64,000 nucleotides of DNA from Alphaproteobacteria bacterium (GTDB lineage Bacteria > Pseudomonadota > Alphaproteobacteria > Rhodobacterales > Rhodobacteraceae), in the NCBI GenBank assembly GCA_030425395.1, contig JAUIAS010000011.1, forward strand, positions 30,456 through 94,455. Reading direction: 5' to 3'. The first letter of the stretch is position 1. Each line of letters begins with the position of its first letter. Positions 54,965 to 63,894 of the stretch are shown here, in pieces. Both the position numbers and the translations under genes were made by a program. The notes below the pieces were generated by a model. That model was not told the origin of the DNA and did not search any database. It saw only the letters and a list, made by a program, of their open reading frames with translations.

Positions 54965-55036
54965 TGGGGGGGGGCGCTGCCCCCCGTCGCGCAAAGCGCG
55001 CCTCCCCCCGGAGTATTTCAGGCCGGAAGAAGGGGC
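54965..55036 (+). repeat. GC-rich intergenic palindromic repeat, locus 4 (after LMW-PTP)
   Basis: GGGGGGCGCTGCCCCCC hairpin, then a GCGCAAAGCGC hairpin, then CCCCCCGGAGTATTTCAGGC with GAAGAAGGGG. The order matches 48341-48411. It lies between the phosphatase stop and the lipoprotein stop, so it separates two convergent genes. Confidence 0.75.
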
Positions 55037-55086
55037 GGCGGTTGTCTGCAGGTCGCGGGGGACGCGGTGTCGTCTGCGCAACCTGT

Positions 55087-55455
55087 TCAGGCGCTTCGGC
55101 AGAGCGTCTCCGCAGTTTTGCCAAAGGCGGTCCAGCGTTCCCAGAAGGCATCGTCGCGGGCTGTGTCGGACAGGCGGACGTCATGGGCCTTGGCCGGGTC
55201 GTCAAAGAACGCGGCCCCGAGGAATTGCTCCGGCGGGCTCAGGGTTTGGTTGGCGGCCATCTGGATGCAGCCGCAGCGTTCGCGGCTGACGCCGGGACGG
55301 CCGGAGTTCAGGCAGGCGGTTCCGAGGGGGCCTGAGGTGGTCATCGCCGGTGCCGTTGGTGGCACGTAGGACGGCGGCGCCTTGCTGCCGCATGCGCCCA
55401 GAGTAAGCGTGATCGCAACCAGTGCCGCGCCTGCCCGCATCTTCTGTTTCCCCAT
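55087..55455 (-). CDS. Small lipoprotein of unknown function
   Basis: A protein of up to 122 residues with a lipoprotein signal ([17 protein letters not shown]) whose Cys would be lipidated. The start at 55455 (MGKQKM) or 55440 (MRAGAA) is uncertain. The mature part has a Pro-rich linker and four Cys (one at TACLNSG, two at RCGCIQ, and one near the end, TLCRSA). No domain was recognised. It converges with the phosphatase gene and diverges from lepA. Confidence 0.7.
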   Translation of the reverse strand: MGKQKMRAGAALVAITLTLGACGSKAPPSYVPPTAPAMTTSGPLGTACLNSGRPGVSRERCGCIQMAANQTLSPPEQFLGAAFFDDPAKAHDVRLSDTARDDAFWERWTAFGKTAETLCRSA

Positions 55456-55572
55456 CTGAGTGCCGGTTTCATCGGTGCCGGTCGTGACTATGCCGCAACC
55501 GTCCCCGGCTTGCAATCAGGTGCCTGCGATGCCACCTTGACCAACCGCTGTTTCCCGCTCATATCCCCGGCT

Positions 55573-57372
55573 ATGACAGAGCTTTCCAGAATCCGAAATT
55601 TTTCCATCGTCGCCCATATCGACCACGGGAAATCCACCCTCGCGGATCGGTTGATCCAGTCCACCGGAACCGTGCAGGACCGGGACATGAAGCAGCAGCT
55701 TCTGGATGCGATGGATATTGAACGCGAACGCGGCATCACGATCAAGGCGAACACGGTGCGCATTGATTACAAGGCCGACGATGGCGAGACCTATGTTCTC
55801 AACCTGATCGACACACCCGGTCACGTCGATTTTGCCTATGAGGTGTCCCGCTCCATGCGCGCGGTCGAGGGGTCGTTGCTGGTTGTGGACTCCACCCAAG
55901 GGGTCGAGGCGCAGACGCTGGCCAACGTCTATCAGGCGATTGATGCCGATCACGAGATCGTGCCGGTTCTCAACAAGATCGACCTGCCCGCGGCGGATTG
56001 CGATCGGGTGGCCGAACAGATCGAGGATGTGATCGGAATCGACGCCTCCGGGGCGCTCCGGGTGTCGGCCAAGACCGGGATCGGCATCAAGGAAACGCTT
56101 GAGGCGATCGTCAAGCTGTTGCCGGCCCCCGAAGGCACCCGCGATGCGCCGCTCAAGGCGATGTTGGTGGACAGCTGGTATGATGCCTATCTGGGGGTGA
56201 TCGTTCTGGTTCGCATCAAGGACGGTGTGCTGCGCAAGGGTGAGCGGATCAGGATGATGTCGAACGGATCGGTGCACCATGTGGACCGTATCGGCGTGTT
56301 CCGTCCACAGATGCAGCCGGTGGATGAATTGGGACCGGGCGAGATCGGCTTTCTGACGGCCTCTATCAAGCAGGTGCGCGATACCCGCGTGGGCGATACC
56401 ATCACGCACGAAAAGAAGGGCTGCGAAACCGCGTTGCCGGGGTTCAAGCCATCCGTGCCGGTGGTGTTCTGCGGGTTGTTCCCGGTGGATTCGGCGCAGT
56501 TCGAGGATCTGCGCGACGCGATCGAGAAACTGGCCCTGAATGATGCGTCCTTCAGCTATGAGATGGAAACCTCCGCGGCCCTTGGTTTTGGGTTCCGCTG
56601 CGGGTTTCTGGGGCTGTTGCACCTTGAGGTGATCCGCGACCGGATCGAGCGGGAATACAATATCGACCTGATCACCACGGCACCGTCGGTGGTCTATCAT
56701 GTCTATATGAAGGACGGCAGCATGCGGGAATTGCACAATCCCGCCGACATGCCCGACCTGACCCATGTCGACCATCTCGAAGAACCGCGTATCAAGGCGA
56801 CGATCCTTGTGCCGGATGAATTCCTTGGCGATGTTCTCAAGCTGTGTCAGGAACGCCGGGGCATCCAGATGGATCTGACCTATGCCGGATCGCGGGCGAT
56901 GGTGGTTTATGACCTGCCGCTGAACGAAGTGGTGTTCGACTTCTATGACCGGTTGAAATCTGTCACCAAAGGCTATGCGTCATTCGATTACCAGATGACG
57001 GGGTATCGGCAGGACAATCTGGTCAAGATGCAGGTTCTGGTCAACGATGAACCCGTGGACGCACTGTCAACAATGGTGCATCGCGAGCGCGCTGAAATGC
57101 GGGGCCGGGCGATGGTCGAAAAGCTCAAGGATCTGATCCCGCGCCATATGTTCAAGATCCCGATACAGGCGGCGATCGGCGGCAAGGTCATTGCCCGCGA
57201 AACCCTGTCGGCGATGCGCAAGGACGTAACCGCCAAGTGTTACGGCGGCGACGTGACCCGAAAGAAGAAGCTTCTTGAAAAACAGAAGGCGGGCAAGAAG
57301 AAGATGCGCCAGTTCGGCAAGGTGGATATCCCGCAGGAAGCGTTCATCTCGGCGCTCAAGATGGATAGCTGA
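55573..57372 (+). CDS. lepA: Elongation factor 4 (LepA)
   Basis: A 599-residue translational GTPase that back-translocates or reactivates stalled ribosomes. G1 is [15 protein letters not shown]3 [14 protein letters not shown] and G4 NKIDLP, and the LepA-specific C-terminal domain is complete ([25 protein letters not shown]). The start at 55573 ([13 protein letters not shown]) is the family N-terminus; the in-frame extension upstream is not conserved. Confidence 0.97.
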   Translation: MTELSRIRNFSIVAHIDHGKSTLADRLIQSTGTVQDRDMKQQLLDAMDIERERGITIKANTVRIDYKADDGETYVLNLIDTPGHVDFAYEVSRSMRAVEGSLLVVDSTQGVEAQTLANVYQAIDADHEIVPVLNKIDLPAADCDRVAEQIEDVIGIDASGALRVSAKTGIGIKETLEAIVKLLPAPEGTRDAPLKAMLVDSWYDAYLGVIVLVRIKDGVLRKGERIRMMSNGSVHHVDRIGVFRPQMQPVDELGPGEIGFLTASIKQVRDTRVGDTITHEKKGCETALPGFKPSVPVVFCGLFPVDSAQFEDLRDAIEKLALNDASFSYEMETSAALGFGFRCGFLGLLHLEVIRDRIEREYNIDLITTAPSVVYHVYMKDGSMRELHNPADMPDLTHVDHLEEPRIKATILVPDEFLGDVLKLCQERRGIQMDLTYAGSRAMVVYDLPLNEVVFDFYDRLKSVTKGYASFDYQMTGYRQDNLVKMQVLVNDEPVDALSTMVHRERAEMRGRAMVEKLKDLIPRHMFKIPIQAAIGGKVIARETLSAMRKDVTAKCYGGDVTRKKKLLEKQKAGKKKMRQFGKVDIPQEAFISALKMDS

Positions 57373-57489
57373 CAACATCTGCAAGGCGGCTGTGCCGGGG
57401 TCCGGCGCGGCTGTCCGAACGATGGCTATGGGCGCTGACTTAGGCCCGTTCAGCTGCCTGCGGGGGCCGCGCGGGCCGCGCCCCGCAAT

Positions 57490-57503
57490 GTGACGCAGAT
57501 CAA
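57490..57503 (+). promoter_or_regulatory. FNR/FnrL-type box
   Basis: GTGAC-GCAG-ATCAA has nine of ten positions of TTGAC-N4-ATCAA, the FnrL consensus in Rhodobacterales. It lies 55 bases upstream of the 58-residue membrane-protein start, suitable for activation under low oxygen. Inference from motif and spacing only. Confidence 0.6.
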
Positions 57504-57557
57504 AGACAGATATTCTGAAATCTATATACGTGACCCATCTGATCAAAGGAGGGTCCA

Positions 57558-57734
57558 ATGCTTGCGCTTACATTACTTATTCACATTTTTCTGGGCTCGA
57601 CGCTTGCCGGATCAGCGGTGATTGCGGCATTGACGCTGGGCTATGACACGCTGATGCCCATTCTCATATCTGCGGGTGTCGGTTTTGTCGCGGCAATCCC
57701 GGCATCGTGGCTGCTGGCGCGCAAGCTGTCCTGA
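57558..57734 (+). CDS. 58-residue two-helix membrane protein (often misannotated CTP synthetase)
   Basis: A 58-residue protein with two hydrophobic helices: MLALTLLIHIFLGSTLAGSA and LMPILISAGVGFVAAIPASW, joined by GYDT. It ends with LARKLS. Homologues in Rhodobacterales are often wrongly named CTP synthetase. RBS AGGAGGG precedes the ATG at 57558. An FNR-type box upstream suggests expression at low oxygen. Function is unknown. Confidence 0.8.
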   Translation: MLALTLLIHIFLGSTLAGSAVIAALTLGYDTLMPILISAGVGFVAAIPASWLLARKLS

Positions 57735-57787
57735 CAAAGCCCCGGTTTTGATGGGGTCAGGGTGGCGCTGCGGCCACCCTTGCGCAT

Positions 57788-58363
57788 TCAGTATCCAAAA
57801 GCCGAGTTCGGCATCCAGTCGGGTTTGGTGCCCGCCGGTGCGGCCCGCATATGCAGGCAGGCCGTGCCGAGCCTTTGGAAATAGGTGGCCTGAATCGGAT
57901 ACCATCCGGCCTTGGGCACCTCGACCTCGGTCGCGTCGATCGGTTCGCAGCCGCGACGGGCGGTTGCCAGCGCAACGCGCTGGCCGCCAACAAACGCCTC
58001 CAACCCGTCGTTGCTCAGGAAATCAATCGTATACCGGCCCGGCGCATCGAACCTGACATAGCCTTCGATTCGCGCCGCGATCTTGTAGGCCTGACCCGAA
58101 GTCATGGTATCCATGCCGTCTTCGGTGTCCCAATAATCCAGCCCTTCAAGCGGCGGGCCAGCCTTGGCCCCGTCTGCGAGCGCGCGCTTGGCATCGCCCA
58201 GTCCTTTCACATCGTCCGGATAGGCATACCAGACCTTCAGTCCCGGCTTGACCGATGATGGCTGCGGGTCGGCCGGGGCCAGCTTGAGCGGCCCGGCCAT
58301 CGCGGCCCCGCTCGCGACAAGGGCAAAGGCCGCCGCCAATCCAAGTGAGAAAATCTGTTTCAT
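57788..58363 (-). CDS. Exported PA14-like domain protein
   Basis: A 191-residue protein with signal peptide (LGLAAAFALVASGAAMA). The mature part resembles a PA14-type sugar-binding domain: KPGLKVWYAYPDDVK, YVRFDAPGRYTIDFLSNDGLEAFVGG and a C-terminal GWYPIQATYFQRLGTACLHMR. The domain commonly binds glycans. A good GGAGGAC ribosome site precedes the ATG at 58363. It diverges from the rhodanese. Confidence 0.75.
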   Translation of the reverse strand: MKQIFSLGLAAAFALVASGAAMAGPLKLAPADPQPSSVKPGLKVWYAYPDDVKGLGDAKRALADGAKAGPPLEGLDYWDTEDGMDTMTSGQAYKIAARIEGYVRFDAPGRYTIDFLSNDGLEAFVGGQRVALATARRGCEPIDATEVEVPKAGWYPIQATYFQRLGTACLHMRAAPAGTKPDWMPNSAFGY

Positions 58364-58464
58364 GGCCCTTGTCCTCCGTCTTTGGGCAAAATCTCTGCGA
58401 CGCAAATTTTCCTCATAGCGTAGGTGCGAAGACGCGCGTGCACAAGCACCGGGAGTTTTCGGGT

Positions 58465-58494
58465 TTGACCTCTGGCATGGCCGGTGCCTAAACT
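58465..58494 (+). promoter_or_regulatory. Predicted promoter of rhodanese gene
   Basis: TTGACC (58465-58470), an 18-base spacer and TAAACT (58489-58494). The start codon is 22 bases downstream, so the leader is very short. Confidence 0.45.
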
Positions 58495-58515
58495 TGCAAA
58501 AAAGGAGATATGACA

Positions 58516-58908
58516 ATGTCACGAACCGTTCAGCAAATGCTGGCCGAGGCCCATGCCGCCGTTCCCAAGATTTCAGCGCAGGATGCCAAGGCAAAAATGC
58601 AAGAGGGGGCGCTTCTGCTCGATATTCGCGATGCGCCGGAACTGGAGCGTACGGGCCGCGCGGTCGGTGCCCATCACATTCCGCGGGGCATGCTGGAATT
58701 CCGGGCAGACGATACGGTGCCGTTCCATGATCCTGAAATGCGCAAGGATCGGGCGATCATCCTGCATTGCGCATCGGGTGGACGCGCGGCGCTGGCGGGC
58801 AAGCTTCTCAAGGATATGGGGTTTGGTGAGGTCTATAACCTCGGCGGGCTGCAGGATTGGATCGATGGCGGGGGCGCAACCCTTGAAGGGGTTGATCCCG
58901 GCATGTGA
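58516..58908 (+). CDS. Rhodanese-like sulphurtransferase
   Basis: A 130-residue single rhodanese domain. It has LLLDIRDAPELERTG and the active-site loop ILHCASGGRAALAG with Cys as sulphur carrier. The ATG at 58516 is nine bases after AAAGGAG; an ATG at 58510 is too close to it. A DsrE-family protein follows, and the pair suggests sulphur or persulphide handling. Located in the cytoplasm. Confidence 0.9.
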   Translation: MSRTVQQMLAEAHAAVPKISAQDAKAKMQEGALLLDIRDAPELERTGRAVGAHHIPRGMLEFRADDTVPFHDPEMRKDRAIILHCASGGRAALAGKLLKDMGFGEVYNLGGLQDWIDGGGATLEGVDPGM

Positions 58909-58979
58909 CCCCGGATCAGACCGTCACGCGGGGGAATGATCCCGGTGCGTGAATACGTTTCATGACAGGGAGGAAATTC

Positions 58980-59411
58980 ATGAAAAAACTGGCAACCGCT
59001 GCGGCAATCGCTCTCATGGCGACAGGCGCATTCGCAGAAGGGCAGACCCACCACGTCGCCTTTCATGTGGACGAAAATGACCCCAAGTTGATGAACATGG
59101 CGCTCAATAACGCGCAGAATTTGTCAAACTACTATGAGGCGCAGGGCGATAGCGTCGTGATTGAAATGGTGGCTTACGGGCCGGGTCTGGCCATGTATGT
59201 GCCGGGCAAAAGCCCCGTGGCCGAACGCATCGCCACCATGTCGCTCGAGCTTGAGAACATCACATTTGCCGCCTGTGGCAACACGCTGCGCAAAATGTCC
59301 AAGAAGGCGGGTAAGGACGTGACGCTGATCAGTGAGGCCGAGGTCGTCCCCTCGGGCGTGGTGCGTCTTGTGGAACTGCAACAGCAGGGCTTTGCTTATA
59401 TCCGGCCCTGA
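58980..59411 (+). CDS. Exported DsrE family protein
   Basis: A 143-residue protein with an N-terminal signal peptide (KKLATAAAIALMATGAFAEG). DsrE/DsrF-type fold: HHVAFHVDENDPKLMNMALNNAQNL, then VVIEMVAYGPGLAMYV and ITFAACGNTLRK with a single Cys at the position of the DsrE active Cys. Members are sulphur carriers or relate to sulphur oxidation. It is downstream of the rhodanese. The start at 58980 follows GGGAGG. Confidence 0.85.
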   Translation: MKKLATAAAIALMATGAFAEGQTHHVAFHVDENDPKLMNMALNNAQNLSNYYEAQGDSVVIEMVAYGPGLAMYVPGKSPVAERIATMSLELENITFAACGNTLRKMSKKAGKDVTLISEAEVVPSGVVRLVELQQQGFAYIRP

Positions 59412-59416
59412 AAACA

Positions 59417-59448
59417 GCGCGCGTCCTGCGGATTGGCGGGACGCGCGC
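59417..59448. terminator. Strong hairpin between DsrE gene and alpha/beta hydrolase
   Basis: A 13-base stem, GCGCGCGTCCTGC with GCGGGACGCGCGC, and a short loop lie between two convergent genes. It lacks a T run and may stop transcription only partly. Confidence 0.55.
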
Positions 59449-59477
59449 CACTGCGCATCGCGGGATCGTGACACGCT

Positions 59478-60233
59478 TTAGCCCAGAAAGGCGCGCAAGG
59501 TTGCTTCGAATTCGCGCGGCTTCTCGGCATGAAGCCAATGGCCTGCGTCGGGGATTTTCGCGAATTTTGCATTCGGAAACAGAGTTTTGATCCGCTCGCG
59601 GTGTTCGGGCCGGACGTAATCCGACACTGCCCCGGACAAGAACAGGACCGGGCCGTCGAACCGGGCCGACATCTCGGGGAATCCCAGAATATGCGGCATC
59701 TGGTCTTCGAGAACATCGAGGTTCAGTTTCCACCGCTTTTCCGCGACGTCCAGCGATTGGGTAAAGAACGCCTGCAGCGCGGCATCGGTGCCCTGAGCCG
59801 CCAGTTGCGCCTGCGCGTCCGACCGCCGGGTGACCTGTGACAGGTCCACCGCGCGCATGGCGGCAATATGGTGGCTCTGGCTGTGGCCATAGCTTACTGG
59901 TGCAATATCCGCGATGACCGCGCGCCGCACCATTTCCCCGTTTTGCAGGGCCAGAACCATGGCGGCCTTGCCCCCCATCGAATGCCCCAAAACATCGCAA
60001 TACCCGCCATGTGCCGCGATCACCTCGGCAAGGTCCGCGGCCATGTCCGGATAGGTGTTCGATGGTGCACGCGGGCTGTCGCCGTGATTGCGTTGATCGA
60101 CGGCGATGACCTGGCGTGTATCGCTCATCCGTTTGGCAATGACGCCCCAGTTGCGCGCTGACCCGAACAGGCCGTGCACAATGAGAAGCGGAGGGAGGTC
60201 GGTGGGGGTGCCGTGAATAATCGTGTTCAACAT
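59478..60233 (-). CDS. Alpha/beta hydrolase (YbfF-like esterase)
   Basis: A 251-residue hydrolase. The oxyanion region is LLIVHGLFGSARNWG, the nucleophile elbow DVLGHSMGGKAAM (Ser), the acid Asp in LFLSGAVSDYV, and the His in IPDAGHWLHAEKP. It resembles YbfF and related acyl-esterases; the substrate is unknown. The start at 60233 gives the family N-terminus. It diverges from a small membrane gene. Confidence 0.9.
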   Translation of the reverse strand: MLNTIIHGTPTDLPPLLIVHGLFGSARNWGVIAKRMSDTRQVIAVDQRNHGDSPRAPSNTYPDMAADLAEVIAAHGGYCDVLGHSMGGKAAMVLALQNGEMVRRAVIADIAPVSYGHSQSHHIAAMRAVDLSQVTRRSDAQAQLAAQGTDAALQAFFTQSLDVAEKRWKLNLDVLEDQMPHILGFPEMSARFDGPVLFLSGAVSDYVRPEHRERIKTLFPNAKFAKIPDAGHWLHAEKPREFEATLRAFLG

Positions 60234-60309
60234 GCCCCCAGATACCGCGCCTGCGCCGCCCGCACCAGACCGATTGCGCAGATGTTGAGAGGAAGCTAGG
60301 CTCACCCCG

Positions 60310-60675
60310 ATGGATGGCTTTGAGACTCAGATGAACCGCGTGTCTGACCTTCTTGAGGAAAAGATGGGTCTGACCGGCGATGACATGACCGGCCGGTTGC
60401 GAAAGGCGGCGCGGCATATGCCCCGTCATGTCCGGCGGCGCGCGCGTATGCTGACTGACAGTCTCGCTCTGGCCCAGCACCCCAAGCTGCGCCTGACTCT
60501 GGATATGCCGGCCCTCGGCTCCGCTGCGCGCGTGGTGACGCAATGGCTTGAATCCGTGGATCCTGCGGAACGGCGCAAGGATCTGGTGCTGGGGATATTG
60601 GCCTCGCTGTCGTTCAACCTGATCGCGGTGTTCACTCTGGTGCTTGTTGTTCTGCATTGGCGGGGATTGCTCTGA
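60310..60675 (+). CDS. Small membrane-anchored protein of unknown function
   Basis: A 121-residue protein, basic in the first two thirds, with a C-terminal transmembrane helix (GILASLSFNLIAVFTLVLVVLHW). No domain was recognised. The ATG at 60310 has no strong ribosome site. It is a single gene divergent from the alpha/beta hydrolase. Confidence 0.65.
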   Translation: MDGFETQMNRVSDLLEEKMGLTGDDMTGRLRKAARHMPRHVRRRARMLTDSLALAQHPKLRLTLDMPALGSAARVVTQWLESVDPAERRKDLVLGILASLSFNLIAVFTLVLVVLHWRGLL

Positions 60676-60820
60676 TACCGGACGCCCGTAATGGTGGCCA
60701 GAGGGGCTATGCCCGGCCTCGTTCCGGGGCTTGGGATTGAACCGCGCGACCGCATATGCGCATGGTCAGGGTCACGCGACCCGCATCTGATCGGGTTGGT
60801 TTTCAGGGGAAAAATCCGAC

Positions 60821-61912
60821 ATGCAGATGCCGCAAGCCAAAAGACCCGCCGCGCGGTTGGAGGGGCTGGATCTGGCCCGATACGTCGCGTTTGTCGGGAT
60901 GGTCATCGTCAATTTCAAGATCGCCATGGGCGCGGATGCGGACGCGGTCATAGGTTCTGGCACAGGTTCGGGCACGGGAATGGCCCATGCGCTGACCGCA
61001 GCCCTGGAAGGGCGCGCCGCCGCGACCTTTGTGGTGCTTGCAGGGATCGGACTGGGGCTGGCTGGGTTAAAGGGGCTGGATCAAACTGTCCCGGTGACGA
61101 TCAAGAGGGCGGTGTTCCTGCTGGTGATCGGTCTGTTGAACATGACGATCTTTGATGCCGATATCCTGCACTACTATGCCTTCTATTTCCTTTTCGGAGC
61201 GGCGCTGTTGCCGCTGCGAACCCGCACGCTGATCTGGGGTGTGCTTGGCCTGAACCTGCTGTTCGTGGTCGGTTTGATGATCCTCGACTATGACGCGGGC
61301 TGGGACTGGGACAGCTACACCTATTCCGGGTTCTGGACGGTGTCAGGATTTGTGCGAAACCTGTTCTTCAACGGTTGGCACCCTGTGGTGCCGTGGCTTG
61401 GCTTTCTTGTGTTCGGGATCGTGCTCAGCCGCATTTCGCTGGATGCCAGAGGCACGCAACTCCGGCTCGTCGCAGGGGGCGCTGTGGCTCTGGCCCTCGT
61501 GGAAGGGATCAGCGCCGTGCTGACACCCCTGATGGCAAGGATCGACCCGGAGTTGGTCGCGCTTGTCGGCACCGACCCGGTGCCGCCAGTGCCGTTCTAT
61601 TTCGTGGCCGGGTGCGGGGCGGCCTGTATCGTGGTGGGGCTGTGCCTGCTGATGGCGGACAGGATGCGCAGGATCGGCCTGCTTGCCGTGTTCGGCCCGG
61701 CCGGTCGCCAGACCCTGACGCTCTATATCGCCCATGTCCTGATCGGTATGGGCACGCTCGAGGCGCTGGGCATGCTTGGTGGTCAATCCGTAGGGCAGGC
61801 GGTCTGGGCCTCGGCCGTGTTCTGCGTCTGCGCCACGGTTTATGCGATGATCTGGGCCAGGTGGTTCAAGCGCGGCCCGATCGAGGCGTTGATGCGCAAG
61901 ATCGCCGGATAG
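60821..61912 (+). CDS. DUF418/YeiB-like membrane acyltransferase-type protein
   Basis: A 363-residue integral membrane protein with about eight to ten helices. It starts RLEGLDLARYVAFVGMVIVNFKI, the DUF1624/heparan-alpha-glucosaminide N-acetyltransferase signature. The C-terminal third resembles DUF418 with FGPAGRQTLTLYIAHVLIGMG. The function of this family is not known; transfer of acyl groups is suggested by homology. The stop is 24 bases from the convergent exported protein. Confidence 0.8.
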   Translation: MQMPQAKRPAARLEGLDLARYVAFVGMVIVNFKIAMGADADAVIGSGTGSGTGMAHALTAALEGRAAATFVVLAGIGLGLAGLKGLDQTVPVTIKRAVFLLVIGLLNMTIFDADILHYYAFYFLFGAALLPLRTRTLIWGVLGLNLLFVVGLMILDYDAGWDWDSYTYSGFWTVSGFVRNLFFNGWHPVVPWLGFLVFGIVLSRISLDARGTQLRLVAGGAVALALVEGISAVLTPLMARIDPELVALVGTDPVPPVPFYFVAGCGAACIVVGLCLLMADRMRRIGLLAVFGPAGRQTLTLYIAHVLIGMGTLEALGMLGGQSVGQAVWASAVFCVCATVYAMIWARWFKRGPIEALMRKIAG

Positions 61913-61936
61913 CCGCACCCGACCAACAGGCGCGGA

Positions 61937-62467
61937 TCAGCAATCCGGGATCGGGATCACCGTCCGGGGGCCGTTGGCAAAGGTGGCCAAGACCGGTATC
62001 GCCCCGCTGTTGTAAGAAACCGTGGCCCCGGCAATTTCGGCCCCTGTGACCGTCGTGGCGCGTTGCCCAAGGGTGTCGTCCACGTCAATCGTAAAGGCGA
62101 TGTTGGCATCGGGGGCAAGGCGGGTGATCTCAAGCGCGACCCGGTTCTGACCGTCCACAACCGTGGGCACCCGGGCCAGCGCGTCGGCGCCCTGAACGAT
62201 CTCAAAGGGTTGGAAAACCTGCGTTCCCTGACCCGCTGAGGTTACGTCAAAGATCAGCCCGCCCTGTGACTGCGACAGGTCGATCACGACGGACGCGCCC
62301 GTAATGGTGCAGGACCCGATGTTCCGGATTTCAAACCGGTCCTTGGGGGCTCCTTCCTGAAAGCTCACCCGCAGATCGGCATGGGCAGCGGTGGCGATCA
62401 CGCACCACGCCGCGGCCGCCGTCGAAACACCCAAGGCGTGGCCAAGATTTGTGTTCGCCAAGATCAT
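61937..62467 (-). CDS. Exported protein ("aggregation factor core" family)
   Basis: A 176-residue protein with a long signal peptide (STAAAAWCVIATAAHA) and beta-rich mature sequence. It has FEIRNIGSCTITGASVVIDLSQSQGG, typical of Rhodobacterales proteins labelled aggregation factor core. Two Cys, one near residue 52 and one at the C-terminus, could pair. Its real function is unknown. It is the last gene before the AT-richer region. Confidence 0.75.
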   Translation of the reverse strand: MILANTNLGHALGVSTAAAAWCVIATAAHADLRVSFQEGAPKDRFEIRNIGSCTITGASVVIDLSQSQGGLIFDVTSAGQGTQVFQPFEIVQGADALARVPTVVDGQNRVALEITRLAPDANIAFTIDVDDTLGQRATTVTGAEIAGATVSYNSGAIPVLATFANGPRTVIPIPDC

Positions 62468-63114
62468 GCGCCGGTCCCTTTCATCCTGTTTACAAGGAAT
62501 ACGGATGGGGGCCGCGGGCGGATCACTTCGGACGGGTGTGCGCTAGATCGTCTTGTATTACAGTGGCCACTATTCTTGTGCGCAAATCCGATGCGCAAAC
62601 GGGCCGCAAGAGATGAAAAAGACCCCGCCAATGCCAGCACCTTGCAGTCAATGGTGCCGTGCAGCGCTTGGAGCCGTTCAGGTCAGCCTGATGACAAGAA
62701 ACCAGCGTCCCAAGAAATTTTTGGAAGCTGGTTTCCGTGAAGGCCCGGTGTGCGGACAAAGCCGCAGTTCACTCGCGTGCTTGCAGTGACCGCAGTCAGC
62801 CCAGACTTCGCCAATGCGGACAGGGCAGAGAGCTTTGCAAAAGGTTTTGAAGCTCTTTTTTTGGGTCTGCTTGACTGAACTCCGCCCAGCAACATGCCGC
62901 ACGTGCAGGAAATCCAACATTGTCGCGACTGGCCCACATCGGTCATTCATAACCTGCGCAGCGGATGGCCGATGTCAACCCGATCACGGTATTCGAGCCG
63001 ACTTTGCAACCCCTCGAATACGGGTCTTTTTACAGCGAATTTTTTCGCCATAGAAACCATAATGCGCAAATGATAGTTTTCTTGGACAAATAGCGGTGTT
63101 GGGGTCGTTTGAAT
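62468..63114. other. Gene-poor, AT-richer region before mrr
   Basis: About 650 bases without a convincing gene. It contains a hairpin with 8-base perfect arms AAACCAGC (62699-62706) and GCTGGTTT (62727-62734) and a plus-strand intrinsic terminator at 62829-62862. Base composition falls toward mrr, fitting acquired DNA. Confidence 0.5.
62829..62862 (+). terminator. Orphan intrinsic terminator
   Basis: AGAGCTT (62829-62835) and AAGCTCT (62850-62856) form a perfect stem followed by seven Ts. No plus-strand gene is recognised upstream, so it may end a small RNA or a transcript starting within 62520-62830. Confidence 0.7.
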
Positions 63115-63894
63115 ATGCCTGTTCCAAGTTACGAAGACCTAATGCCCTTAGTGTTAAGTCGTGCGAAAACTGAGCAGCGTGTTCGAGATGCAGTTGCAGC
63201 AATCGCTGATGCCCTGAATCTGACTGACGAAGAGCGCAACGAAACCATCCCGTCAGGACAAACCACGCTCATTTCAAGCCGCGTTGCTTGGGCGGTCACA
63301 TACTTGGTTCAAGCAGGTCTTTTGAAACGGCCAAGGCGCGGACACTTTGTTATTACCAAGGAGGGTAAGTCAGTTCTGGATAGCGATCTTCAAAGCCTTG
63401 ATCTTGCCTACCTGAAAAAGATCCCGGCCTTTATCGACTTCATGAACCGAAAAGGGACCAACAAGGCAGTAAGTGACACGTCATCACCCACAGAGGTTCC
63501 GCAAAGCGACAAAAGCCCCGAAGAGATCATAGGCAGCGCCTACCAAGAACTCGAAACCGACCTGAAAGAGCAAATCCTAGAACGAATATTGCAGAACTCA
63601 CCTTCATTCTTCGAGCATCTTGTCGTTCGCTTGCTATCCAGCTTGGGCTACGGACGTTCGGACACATTGGCCGAAGTGATGGGTAAGGTCGGTGACGGTG
63701 GGATCGACGGTATCATCCATCAGGACAAGCTGGGGCTGGATGTCGTCTATGTTCAGGCGAAACGGTATGCTCCCGAAAACGCAGTCAGTCGGCCAGAACT
63801 ACAGGCATTTGTGGGCACTCTTGCAGGCGTTTCGGCACATAAAGGCGTGTTCGTCACCACTTCCCGCTTTTCTCCTAGGCTCAGGACCCATTGA
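63115..63894 (+). pseudogene. mrr: Mrr-type restriction endonuclease, truncated by an IS insertion
   Basis: A 259-residue reading frame. The N-terminal Mrr_N winged-helix domain spans about 1-95 (ISSRVAWAVTYLVQAGLLKR). The Mrr_cat nuclease domain starts near 150: FFEHLVVRLLSSLGYG, GDGGIDGIIHQD with the catalytic Asp, and YVQAKRY with the Q-x-K motif. After VFVTTSRFSP the frame enters an insertion sequence and ends within about five codons (RLRTH), so the C-terminal 30-40 residues are lost. The ATG at 63115 is chosen over a TTG at 63109. Mrr cuts DNA with modified bases. The region is AT-richer than neighbours. Confidence 0.85.

Noticed and set aside
60733..60745. GGTTCAATCCC on the minus strand, resembling a tRNA T-arm
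   Set aside because: The flanking bases do not form the five-pair T stem and no cloverleaf could be drawn around it.
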